Assembly: GCA_025330725.1 (NCBI GenBank)
Contig: JAIWND010000048.1
Location: 1-64,000 of the forward strand
DNA length: 64,000 bases
Direction: 5' to 3'
Source: Chlamydoabsidia padenii
Lineage: Eukaryota > Mucoromycota > Mucoromycetes > Mucorales > Cunninghamellaceae
Shown: piece after piece, positions 1 to 10,467 of the stretch
How the letters are laid out: each line of letters begins with the position of its first letter
Position numbering within the stretch: the first letter of the stretch is position 1
Translations under genes and position numbers: made by a program
Notes under the pieces: generated by a model
Told to the model about the DNA's origin: nothing
What the model saw: only the letters and a program-made list of their open reading frames with translations
Databases searched by the model: none

Positions 1-80
1 TTCTCCTCGTTTCCTCGTTTCCTTACCACATAACACAAGGACACGGAGTTTCATTGACTGATTTTTTTTTCTTCACGCTC

Positions 81-974
81 ATGTCTAGGTAAACACAACA
101 AAGCAGAAAAGCATGATTTATTTAAACGACTGTTAATTCAACTTGTTAACCACAATAGGAATCGCATTACAGCTGGACCCAAAACTGTTGTTTGTCAAGA
201 AACCGACCTCAAAGGAGAAGTGTCAATAGGCGCGGGTACAAACAGATATTCTCAACGCACAATGTATATTTCTCATGACAAGTCTTTCTTTGTAAATAGG
301 TACAGTTCTTCATCCTCAATGTCGTATTATTGCTGAAAATGGTCCTATTTACATTGGCAAGAATAATATTATTGAAGAAAACAGCATCATCTTCAATAAG
401 TAAGTTTATGCGATGCGTAAGATAACTAAGCAAGTTGTTCAAAACTATCTATTCACAGGAACGCAGCTCCTTTGGTAATCGGTGACGAAAACGTTTTTGA
501 AGTAGGGTGCTGTAAGTCGCGCAGTGATTATGGCTATGAAATATGGATACATTTTAACGAAAGTTTACGTAGATGTGGAGGGATCACGAATAGGAAACAA
601 TAATGTTATTGGAACAAGATGTAAATATTATCACATCAGCACATAGAATGTCTCATGTTAACCTGTGAATAATTTTAAAGCTCGCGTATTAGGCAATACA
701 ATTATTGGTAATCACTGTGTCATTGGAGCAGCTTGTTCCACTGAAATGAATGAAACTATTGAAGATATGGTTGTTATTTACGGAAGCCAACCAAGCCGAA
801 GAAATCAGAGTACCATTTTACCGGTAAAGAACGACATATAAACCTCAGCATTATAGACAGGCTAATTTTCGCACTCTCTTTTAGGGACAAGCCGCTTTAC
901 ATTCTCGGCATTTGGAGTATCTTCGTGAAGTATTACCAAAGTATAATCATTTGAAACGTGTAGAAACTGTTTAA
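81..974 (+). CDS. DCTN6: Dynactin subunit 6 (p27), seven exons
   Basis: This gene encodes a left-handed beta-helix (hexapeptide-repeat) subunit of the dynactin pointed-end complex, which helps link dynein to cargo. Exons are 81-88, 159-235, 300-399, 459-511, 573-620, 681-823 and 885-974; all introns are GT-AG and the phases close to a TAA stop. The protein starts [14 protein letters not shown] and shows repeated I-G-x-x-x/N motifs ([39 protein letters not shown]). It ends with the family's conserved tail ([17 protein letters not shown]), which corresponds to the LPNYHHLKK region of animal p27. A length of about 170 residues fits the family. The start lies in an 8-nt first exon and was chosen because it gives an open frame into the conserved region. 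An AATAAA lies just after the stop. It is convergent with the next gene. Function is inferred from family resemblance. Confidence 0.88.
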
Positions 975-1231
975 ATCAAACAATAAATGGAGCTTACCTC
1001 ATCTCTCTTTCGACAAGTTATTTCCACAAAAGGGCACTTACATTGAGGGCATCCACAGTCGTTGTCCTAAACTCCACACTACAGTAAATCTAATACCATT
1101 TGACCGATCCCACCACCACTAACACCAACATTGACCCCCACCGACGATAGATTTAGTATTTGATTGTATTGTATGTGATAACTGTGAAAATACTATATTG
1201 GACCCCGAACCCTTGGGAGATTGTATCAAAA

Positions 1232-3034
1232 CTATTGTTTACTAGCGCTATTAAGAGAGGATAAAATGTTACCAAGCTGTTCCGTACTAAGAGGAATAGA
1301 CTCATGGTTAACAGAGCCCAGATTATGAGGTGGAGAGTGCGTATGATGACTGTTCGAATAAGCTGATCCTAAAAATGATGTAGGGGATAACGGAGGTGGG
1401 GTTGATCGAGAAAGTGTCACTTGAGGAAATTGCTGGTATACTGGTACTTCTGGGTTCAAGCTGTAAGGAGTTTGTGTTTGATACAATGTTTGCTGCTGCT
1501 GTTGACTTTGCTGGTGTTGAGCGAGAGCCGATTCCAATTGTACATGAACCATATCATAGATGGCTGCCAGTGTATTGACGTCCAGTTGTTGAAGAGCAGC
1601 AATATCCAATGAAGGATGATAAGGCGGATGTACTTCTTTTGGAGAGGTTTGTGCTGGGGTGTCAGAGTGACCTTGAAAGTGAGGTGGTGATTTTGGAGGT
1701 GGTCGGTTTGCAATACTTTTTTCTTTAATGAGCGTGATAGCATCATCTAGGGAAATAGAGTCATACGCTATACAAGAAGGAAATGGGACGTTAGACGTGC
1801 GGAATGCTAATTTATATGTTTAATTTGCATTGATTTACCGTCAAAGTGAATACTAGTACCAAACGCATTCAAAAGCCTTAAATCGATCGTTCGTTGTTGT
1901 TCATGTTTAATTTCCACATTCAATACAGCTATCACTCCTGGATGAGCTTTTTGTCGGATAATACGGTCTTCGTCGGATGCGGACCGATTTCGCATGGAAG
2001 ACACAGCTATTGGGAGAGAAGCTTTTTCAAATTTGAAACGAATATGGTCAATGTAGCCTGGAGGAACTTGATCCCAGATAATCAAATTTGCAAGTGGTTT
2101 TGAATGGTCATTTCTTCTGGCAAAAGAGGGTTTTGTTTTGCACACTTCAAGTTCTAATTAGTAAATAAAAGTGTTAGAAGTTAGTAAAAGCGTGAACAGA
2201 GAGATATTTTTTTTCTTTTTAACAATTATGTTTACTTAGTAAGACACCCTTAATGGTTTTCCCATTTTCACAACAAACAGCAGCTTGACAAGAAGAAACA
2301 TCAATAAATTGAACAAAACCAATATGATTTTTTATGACAACCTCGACGATCTCTCCATAAGGACTGAAATGGTCCAATAACTCCCAGTTATTCAATGTAG
2401 AAGGGATGTTTCGGATCAACATTCGCGATCTGGCAGTAGTTTTGCTCCAATCCACTGGTTTAAGTGCAAGCATGTGCGTTACACTGGCTGACTGGCCGTG
2501 TTGAGCCGGTAATCGTTGGGTCACTATTTTTGCTTTCTCACGGTACCTTACTGAGGGAGGTGTTGAGGATTGTCCTTGATTTTGAGGATATAAATGAGGT
2601 TGAGGTTGATCAATATGCTGATTATATGGATTCCTATTTTCATGACTAAACCCCACTGATTCTCGCGATTTCCCTTCCCCGTATTCACGTTCTGGAGATG
2701 GGTCGGTTTTCCTTCTTCTACTCAACTGGGTATAAGCTTCTACTTCTTCAGTTAAAATGAATTCACGCTTGGTTGCTTTTAGAGCCGGGCTTGCTAAATC
2801 TGTAACTGCTGGAGTAGACTCTAACTTAACAGGAATAGAAGTACACTCTGATTTGGCCATTTGCTCTTCTGTCGATTCAGGAAGAGGAAAGCCATCTCCG
2901 TTGACTGATGGAGTGGCAGGTGAAGCGGTAGGTTGAGATGAAGCAAAGAGTGCAGAAATAAACGCATCAATCACTGATGAGTTTCCATCTTGTTTCCCCT
3001 GCTCTTGCTTTTTGCTTTCACTATTCGCTTCCAT
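1232..3034 (-). CDS. Nab3-like RRM RNA-binding protein, three exons
   Basis: This is probably a nuclear RNA-binding protein of the Nab3 type, acting in termination and surveillance of non-coding transcripts. Exons are 3034-2236, 2153-1839 and 1767-1232, summing to 549 codons plus TAG with correct phases. Residues ~1-200 are low-complexity and acidic/Ser-Pro rich. An RRM lies at about 203-267, with RNP2-like MLIRNIPST and RNP1-like HIGFVQFI. It is followed directly by LKLEVCKTKPSFARR and an alpha/beta domain (LANLIIWDQVPPGYIDHIRF...GVIAVLNVE) in the position of the second domain of yeast Nab3. The C-terminus is Gln-rich (QQSQQQQQTLYQTQ), also a Nab3 trait. Nab3 versus another RRM/NCOA5-like protein cannot be settled without alignment. 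It lies 149 bp downstream of the PACT gene on the same strand. Confidence 0.65.
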
Positions 3035-3183
3035 GATGTTGAGGGGTTTTTTTAAAAATAAAATAAAGAAAAAAAAGGAATTATTTTTTCTAATTCCACC
3101 ATCCTTTCGGATATAAATTTTGCCGGTCCAATAAAATTCGAAAGTTTACCCGAAACATACTACGACCACTTTTTATTAATTAA

Positions 3184-4523
3184 TTAATTAAACTTTGAAA
3201 CTAATGGCTTCGCAGACGTTGTGGCGGGTAATTGTCGTGATGGAGACTTCACTGATGTTGACAAGGACACGGAACTCTTTTGCTTTTGTTGTCTTTGCTC
3301 ATGTTCTGATATTACTGATATTACTGGAGAATCCGACGATACTGTAGAACAAAATCGACGTACGGCAATAATAGTCCACACACAAGCCCGACACTTGAAC
3401 CAAAGGGAACGTGCTGGCTCGATCTTTGTCACACCTAATTGCTTCAGCATTTTTGAAGATTCTTGCTCACTGCATAATGGGTTAAAACCATACAGAGACA
3501 TCAATGGTTCGTTCTTTCTCCCTCCCTGCACATTCTTACCACGATTCTAAAGCCGCATTAGCTAATAAAAGGTACCGTTTTTGAAACAAAAGATCATCCC
3601 TATGTCGAGCATCCCTTCTCTGTCGTTGTTCAACCTGTTCTACTAATGCCAGCATATCGGTCTTGCTATATTTCTTTTACAGAGAGAGGGGTAATATATG
3701 TAATGTGTTTAAGTAATATTATTTGTGAGTAACAGTACACCACTGTATATATATGTGTGTATGCAAGTGAGCTGATTGAATTACCTCACTAGAGGTATGA
3801 ATCGATCCATCCATCCAATCCTCCAACTCCTTGTCAAGTGTAAGTTTACGTTGATCCTGTATTAGTTCTTCCAAAAGACGCTTATCCTGACGACATTGAA
3901 GCAGCGTGTTATGGTTTCTTTGGAGAGCGATGAGAAGTTGTTCATTTTCTTTCTGGAGGTGTCGTACGAGAAACTTATATTCGTCTTCTTCGCCTTCACT
4001 ATCGCTATCAGGTTTCTAGAAACAGAAGGGCAAATTGTTGCAATAGGAACCATTAATGAAGGAATATGATATACTTTACTTGTTCTTCCTTTTTCCTATT
4101 ACCTGTTGTACATTAGGTGGTAACTTTGGCCGTGGTAGTGAACAATTCTGTCGAGAAAAATGACGTTGGGTTAGCTGCTGTGGCAGAATATGTTGCGATT
4201 GCTATGAAGGAGGTAAAAGAAAAGCGAGGGTGAATATCCCCATCCAAAGGTACGAGTTCACTTACTAGTATTCCTTTAGTTGGAATATCGAGAGAATCAA
4301 ACAAGGTTATTGGCCTAATACCAAACTGACTTGCTGACCTTTGAATAAATTCATCAGAGAGTAATGACGATTGGGCAAGTTCTTTATTGAAAATTACTGG
4401 TGAATATACACTCTTTTCATCCTCTGTATCAGACCCAGGTAGAAAGTTAGAATTGGAACTAATCGGAGTTTTTTTCTGCTGCTTTTGATCCTGTGATTTA
4501 TTTGAAGAAGGTGTTTGTGGCAT
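3184..4523 (-). CDS. Short PACT-domain (pericentrin-like) spindle-pole protein
   Basis: This is a probable microtubule-organising-centre targeting protein. Exons are 4523-4266, 4201-4103, 4015-3785, 3661-3540 and 3469-3184; every junction is GT-AG and the phases sum to 331 codons plus stop. The N-terminal ~120 residues are Ser/Gln-rich. A coiled coil follows (EYKFLVRHLQKENEQLLIAL...DKRLLEELIQDQRKL). The C-terminal third has the PACT hallmarks in order: RHRDDLLFQKRYLLL, then CEQESSKMLKQLGV, then a basic/hydrophobic helix (RSLWFKCRACVWTIIAVRRF). The CEQ motif is only recovered by splicing out a 70-bp intron, which supports that exon model. Pcp1/Spc110-type proteins are normally far longer, so this is either a short lineage-specific PACT protein or only the last part of a larger gene. 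The ATG at 4523 heads an open exon and nothing coding was recognised upstream. Confidence 0.7.
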
Positions 4524-4788
4524 TCAATATAAAGAAGTTAGCAAATGTGCTCCTTCTTTTCTTGCCTTAAGAAATAGAACTGCATCGAAAAAATCGGGGT
4601 TTGAAAAATTAAGAGGTGGCTATACAGTGCTTCCAACAAGCAAAATCGCAGCCAATCAAAATCAATGTCGCTTGCCAATGAAAAATGATGTCGCAGCAAG
4701 TCAAAATTAGAAACCACATCGCCGGCTTATAAATCATGTCCGCATAGATTTTCTTGGTGTCGTATTCTAACAGGCATTTAGCAACAAA

Positions 4789-4989
4789 TGTGCTACATGT
4801 TGGAATATTCAGCTCGGATAAAATTCTCCTAGAGCAGTCTCTCTGCCTGCAGTCCTGTTGTTATATCCGGGAAGTAGTTTTTGTATTACTGTTTTCTTCT
4901 CTCTCTCATTTTTATCTAATAAACTTGACCCACACCTTTGACTCAGTGTTTATACAGTCTTTTATCACAACAATCACACCACTACAACA
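4789..4989 (+). repeat. LTR-like direct repeat, copy 1
   Basis: This ~201-bp sequence runs from TGTGCTAC to CCACTACAACA, a TG...CA frame. It contains a pyrimidine-rich tract and AATAAA, and is about 90% identical by eye to 9049-9247 in the same orientation. The size, TG/CA ends and internal polyadenylation-like signal suggest a solo LTR or LTR-like terminal repeat. No matching 5-bp target duplication was found. The downstream small ORF's ATG starts on the last base of the repeat. Confidence 0.6.
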
Positions 4990-5393
4990 TGTTCAATGGT
5001 CACAATTGCACGCACATGTACCTTGTCAACTTGATCGAAGGAATCGCATTGAAACCCTCTCCCACTAACCGCTTTTCGTCCACCACACCTCAGCAACAAC
5101 AACAAAACAATATCACTGACCACCAGGTACTCTTCAACGAGGCCGCGACACGGTAAGAGTAATATCAAAACTCGATCGACGAATACTAAACGATCGTCAA
5201 CTTTTTTTTTAATTCATGCAGATTACAAAATGCAATAATTACACTCAACCAGCAAGTCCTTCTCAATAGCCAATACTACGATCCTGATTCTGCCAATGTC
5301 ATCAACGATCTCGCTGAACAATTGACTGATATCACTGGATCATTAAGAAGACACAAAAGAATCAATATGCTCGAGAACGGACGGACAGGGTAG
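4989..5393 (+). CDS. Hypothetical two-exon protein next to the LTR-like repeat
   Basis: A two-exon open frame (4989-5152, 5222-5393; GT-AG, phases match) encodes 111 residues starting MFNGHNCTHMYLVNLIEG. A QQQQQ run follows, then a helical second half (LFNEAATRLQNAIITLNQ, then VINDLAEQLTDITGSL). The clean splice and helical pattern argue for real coding. No family was recognised. Its ATG overlaps the 3' end of LTR-like copy 1, so it may be the N-terminal piece of a Gag-like protein or a host ORF using the repeat as promoter. Either is speculation. Confidence 0.35.
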
Positions 5394-5785
5394 GACCATA
5401 AGGCGCTCTTCTTCGATACCACGTATAGAGCGCTAAAAATGTAATGGTTGGTGTTATCTAACTGGTAAAGAATTAAATTTATACTGTATGTCTTTTTGGC
5501 TGGCTGTTGCAAGATTATACATGCGAAGATCCGGATAAACGAAAAGGAGATATGTAACACATAACCATCACCATCAACAGGACTCTTTCCAGTTTATTAG
5601 GTAACAGGATCAATTACCGTATAATTTAAGGTTTATCACAATACCGAAACGCTTCGGAACCAATCCTGCTTTCGCGGGATTTAAAATATGATTTCGTGGC
5701 CCTTTACTTGGCCCCTTATATAATATTTCCCCACGCTTTTTAAATTTTATTTTTGTCTTTCTTTCTCTTAATTATCTTGCTTACC
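5394..5785. other. Intergenic, probable promoter of the carnitine acyltransferase
   Basis: No gene was seen. The last ~80 bases contain a TATA-like stretch (CTTATATAATATTT near 5715) and a T-rich tract just before the acyltransferase start, consistent with its promoter. Confidence 0.4.
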
Positions 5786-6894
5786 ATGACCAAACTAATT
5801 GGAATGGACGATATAGAAAATCAAGGCCAAACATTCAAATACCAAGTTCAATTACCAAAACTTCCTGTACCAGACTTGAAAGCTACCACTGATCGATACC
5901 TATCAGCTCTGAAACCACTACAGGTAATTGAAGAACATTGTATATAGTATCCTTGACTTTTCTTACTTTCTTTTTTATAAATACTTTCTTTTTTATAAAT
6001 AGAGCCCACAAGATCATAGACGTACCAAAGAAGCTGTGCGTTTTTTTTTGGAAAATGATGGACCTGAATTACAAAAGAAACTTTTATCTTATGCCACGAC
6101 ACAATCCTCTTACATTGAAGAATTTTGGTAAGTCGATCCCTCTCATATTTGAAACCAGATCAATAACATTTTTAGTTTTATTTTTATTTTTATTTGTTTA
6201 TTTTTTGCAGGTATGATGCTTATCTTCAACATAGCAATTCGGTTGTCTTGAATCTGAATCCCTTCTTTTTGCTTGAAGACGACCCTACTCCACAACGAAA
6301 TGACCAAATCATCCGTGCGTCTAGCCTGATCGCTTCCACCGTGACCTTTATCAATGCTTTACGCCGCCAAGAACTCGAACCTGATGTATTCCGAGGCACG
6401 CCACTGTGTATGTCTCAATTCAATCGATTGTTTGCCACTACCCGCGTGCCTACCGAAGAACATGGTTGTTTCATGTCCACTGACGACGCCTCTCAGCACG
6501 TGGTGGTGATGGCTCATTCTCAATGTTATCATTTCGATGTGTTTGATTCTCTTGGTAATGTGGCTGTGACCGAAAAGGAAATATCTGCTAACCTCCGGGC
6601 CATCGTGCGTGATGCTTCTCAAGTACCGGTTCAAGACATTGCGAAAAATGCGGTGGGCGTCCTAACGACGGAAAACCGACAAAACTGGGCTCGTTTACGA
6701 ACATCGATGATGCAGCAAAATGGAGATGCTTTGCGTGTGGTGGACTCGGCTTTGTTTGTTGTCTGTTTGGATCATATTGAACCTACGACGATCGAAGACT
6801 TATCGACGAATATGTTGTGTGGGACTTATAAACTGGAAAAAGGATTACAAGTTGGTACTTGCACTAACCGCTGGTATGATAAACTACAGGTTCG

Positions 6895-6932
<38 letters not shown>

Positions 6933-8389
6933 GAAATGATTAGACGAAGAGAAATGGCGACCCGACTAAATTTTTACTTCTTGAAGATTATTGTTTGTAA
7001 AAACGGTAGTGCGGGTATCAACTTTGAACACACTGGTATATATATATATATATATAAGAGAGAAATGCGATGAATTTCACTTACATAAGATCTTTCTTCT
7101 TTTTTAGGTGTGGATGGTCATACGGTATTACGATTTGTATCTGATATTTATACTGACACGATCCTTCGATTCGCCAAAACCATTAACAGTCAGACCAAAT
7201 CGATCTTCCATTCATACAAGACCAACAAAAGCCCTCCTCGAGGTAGCCCTGCCGCCATGATGGCTACACGAAATCGATCCGGCTCAGATACTTCTACCAC
7301 CTTCGATATCAATCCTCGTCGAATTGAATGGCATATGACCGAAGAACTCACTCAAGGCATCAAGTTTGCTGAAACTCGGCTTTCTGATCTGATCCTGCAA
7401 AATGAAGTCAAGGTATTGGAATTCACCAACTATGGTAAATACTTTATCACTGATATGAAAATGTCTCCTGATGCCTTTGTCCAAGTAAGTTGTCTGTGGA
7501 TTGATAGTGGTTGGGTTTATTTAGCTTTTGTTGTTGTTGTTGTTGTTGTGATTAGATGGCATTCCAAGCAGCTTATTATGGTCTTTATGGAAAATTGGAA
7601 TGTACCTATGAACCCGCCATGACCAAGTCATTCTTACATGGCCGTACCGAGTCGATCCGTAGTGTAACCGACTTGTCACTCGACTTTGTCAAGGCATACT
7701 ACAACAAAGACAACACACCACAAATGAAACTGGATGCACTACGTTCGGCTTTGAAACAACACACAGTACTGACTCGTGATTGTGCCCAAGGTCAAGGTCA
7801 AGATCGACATTTGTATGCTTTGGAATGTTTGTTTGATCGACTGAACAAAAACGGTGAAAACAAACCATCGTTATTTACCGATCCTGGCTGGCAATTACTT
7901 AATCATACCGTGCTCAGTACTTCTAATTGTGGTAATCCTGCTTTACGTCTGTTTGGGTTTGGACCTGTTGTCTCTGATGGGTTTGGGATTGGTTATATTA
8001 TTAAAGAAGATGGTATCTCGGTAAGTTCCCTATAATGTTTGAGAAGAAGGGGTGTAATTTTTGATTTCTTCTGTTTTTAGTTTGTGGCTTCTTCAAAACA
8101 TAGACAGACAGAACGATTACTGGCAACATTGAAGCAATACCTAATTGATATACAACAAATGATGATGGATGAAAAATACCCTGGTGGCATGTCACAAAAA
8201 CAACGATTATTGGCTATGGAAGAAGCTCATGCTTTGGTCAATGGCTATTCTTACTTTGATAATGGTGAAGGTGATCAGTACTCGGTTGGCTCGGATGATG
8301 GAGGCAGCAGTAGCAGTCTTAATAATAACGGCAATGGCACTCCACATCGAAAAGTAGGTAAACGTTTGATGTTACGAAAAACTGATTAG
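5786..8389 (+). CDS. Carnitine O-acyltransferase (YAT-type carnitine acetyltransferase)
   Basis: This enzyme transfers acetyl or acyl groups between CoA and carnitine, feeding acetyl units into mitochondria or peroxisomes. Exons are 5786-5923, 6003-6127, 6211-6889, 6987-7035, 7108-7484, 7556-8020 and 8081-8389, giving 713 codons plus TAG with exact phases. The N-terminus has the family opening LPKLPVPDLKATTDRYLSALKPL. FFLLEDDPTPQRNDQIIRAS forms the conserved YLxxRxPLxxxxN-like region. The catalytic His lies in GINFEHTGVDGH (about residue 329). The C-terminal half carries the rest of the fold and ends in an acidic/Ser-Asn tail (DDGGSSSSLNNNG). No signal peptide or C-terminal SKL was seen, pointing to the cytosolic or outer-mitochondrial YAT1/YAT2 type rather than CAT2. 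The ATG at 5786 was preferred to an in-frame ATG 33 bases upstream because the upstream residues are unlike the family. Intron 3 contains a 27-base poly-A. Confidence 0.88.
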
Positions 8390-8811
8390 ATACAAACATT
8401 TCAAAAGTGAAATCGCGGTTTTTGTTATCCATCATTTTATATTATAATAAAACACGTCTTTTTTTCTCCTCCTCTTCTCTCGCTTTGAACCCCGATCCCC
8501 TTCGTCTTCCTCATAGGGCTTTACTTGGGACACACCCATCGGGATTTAAAAAGTAGTTTCTCTAGTAAAAGGTCACACAGTAAAGTATTTAACTTGAATT
8601 TGAGACAGCGTCATTTTTTTTTAGACAGTGTGAATTGAAGTTTAAGACGGAGTTACATAATTTTTGAGACTGAGCGGAGATAAATTTTAGACAGGTGAAT
8701 ATGCAAAGTGGACGCCAAGAAAAAAAAACGAGACAAGGTACAAATAAATTTGAGACAAGACTTTTTAGAATGGTACTTTTCCCCTTTTTCTTTTGTTCTC
8801 TGTACTATCTA
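8390..8811. other. Intergenic with repeated GAGACA-type words
   Basis: No gene was seen. After the acyltransferase stop come AATAAAA and a T/C tract. From ~8595 to 8765 short words of the form TTTGAGACA / TTTTAGACAG recur about six times at uneven spacing, a degenerate minisatellite-like patch. Confidence 0.4.
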
Positions 8812-9081
8812 ATGGATTTCATCAATTACATTCCATCAAATGAAGACTATTCTGATACGGAAGACGAGGTTGATGCATCCCACGATCTTGGCGACATCGA
8901 AATGCTTGTTGATTTTAACACCAAATCGAGGAAGACTGCAATGGCAGGTGTGATCGACGATATTACCATTGGAATGGGTGCTGTGGCGATAAATCCTTCG
9001 AAAAAGTACAAGAAATACGGCCCGATCAAATCGACATTTAGTAACAATTGTGCTACGCGTTGGAATACTCAGCTCGGATAA
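8812..9081 (+). CDS. Hypothetical acidic ORF running into LTR-like copy 2
   Basis: This 89-residue open frame begins MDFINYIPSNEDYSDTEDE and ends CATRWNTQLG, the last ~10 residues being encoded by the LTR-like repeat. It may be a fragment of an element-encoded protein. No family was recognised, and chance openness is possible. Confidence 0.25.
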   Translation: MDFINYIPSNEDYSDTEDEVDASHDLGDIEMLVDFNTKSRKTAMAGVIDDITIGMGAVAINPSKKYKKYGPIKSTFSNNCATRWNTQLG

Positions 9082-9247
9082 AATTATTCTAAAGCAGTCC
9101 CTCTGCCTGCAGTCCTGTTGTTATATCCAGGGAGTAGTTTTTGCATTACTGTTTTCTTCTCTCTCTCATTTTTATCTAATAAACTTGACCCACACCTTTG
9201 ACTCAGTATTCATACAGTCTTTATTTACATAAAACACCACTACAACA
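9049..9247 (+). repeat. LTR-like direct repeat, copy 2
   Basis: This is the second copy of the 4789-4989 repeat in the same orientation, with the same TGTGCTAC start and CCACTACAACA end. Differences are scattered substitutions and a small indel near the 3' end. Confidence 0.6.
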
Positions 9248-9569
9248 GGTTCCACATCCAGCCAATTTAGAAATTGCTGGGCAAATAACTATTCGATGAT
9301 AAAATGAGTAATGACGCAACATATTCTTCCGGTACAGTATGGTACTTCACCTTCTTTATGCTTGGATTCCAAGCTATCACCGCTTTCTGACATGTCTGTT
9401 TGAGAGGCAAAAACGAAAACCTAAAAGTGAAAACTTTTTTTTGTCGCCTGGGCAACGGAGTTGTGTGAGAAAATCAGTCTCCAAAAACAAAAAAACAAAA
9501 CAAAAATTTCTCTCTTTTGATTAGTCTTTTTTTTTTTCTTTTTGATTAGCTCTTGTAAGGTCTCTTTAT

Positions 9570-9840
9570 CATGTTGGGTGAACAGCACGCGTATAATGGT
9601 CTTATTTTAGCTCTGTGCCATGTTCATGGTCTTTTTGTCTTGTTGGGTGACGCCCCATAAGATTGATCAATATCATGTTGGGTGACGCCCCATATGATTG
9701 ATCAATATCATGTTGGGTGACGCCCCATATGATTGAACAGCACATGTATGATGGTCTTATTTTAGCTCTGTGCCATGTTCATGATCTTTTTGTCTTGCTG
9801 GGTGACGCCCCATATGATTGAACAGTACATGCATGAAGGC
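9570..9840 (+). repeat. Compound tandem repeat with TGTTGGGTGACGCCCCAT core
   Basis: The word TGTTGGGTGACGCCCCAT (one copy with CTGG) occurs four times, and a related TGTTGGGTGAACAGCAC once. Two or three units are spaced 35 bp apart (core plus ATGATTGATCAATATCA). These sit inside a longer ~140-bp unit that also contains GGTCTTATTTTAGCTCTGTG and is present twice (about 9598 and 9751). This is nested duplication of non-coding sequence. Confidence 0.75.
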
Positions 9841-10467
9841 CTCATTGGTTCAAACCCTACATGCAGAATATGAATGGACAGGTCAGATAATACACCCGGA
9901 ATTACCGATGTAATTAACTTTTTTTTTTCCATTTTATTATGAACAAACTTCTTTGCTCACGGATCATCACGACGACTATTTGACCACTCACTGCTTATTG
10001 AAGCGTCAACAACGTACATTCATCCGAATAGTGTACACAAAAATACAAACAATTTCACACGTACCATACGCACGGATATCAGTCATAGGTGAATCTCAGT
10101 TCCAAGGCCATGATACTGAAGCCTGAACCAGGTAATACCCAAGGAAGACGTGGTGAGCATCGATTGCAATCCATGACTGCATGTTGGTGTGATTGCTGAC
10201 GAAGCTCAAAGTGTATGAAGATCAATACCTCTCAACCATCAAAGCATTTTGTACCATCACAAACCTTGCAACCTGGAAAAAATTGATTACATACCAACGA
10301 AAACCCGTGATTGCAGAAGGAAAAATATTGTATCTCATCAACATTCATAAAAATATGAAATAAATGATTGAACATGCTGTTACTTCAGGCCGTTACACTT
10401 CATCCCAAATCCTTTTTTTTTTTTTTTTTTTAGCCAAACACCTTGTTTCCGTGGATTGCAAGCTTCT
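9841..10467. other. Non-coding stretch downstream of the IS630-like transposase
   Basis: No ORF or inverted repeat that could mark the transposon's left end was identified here. An 18-base poly-T lies at about 10413-10430. Confidence 0.35.

Noticed and set aside
5848..6102. Minus-strand open frames overlapping the carnitine acyltransferase
   Set aside because: They are antisense shadows of phase-consistent exons with recognised motifs.
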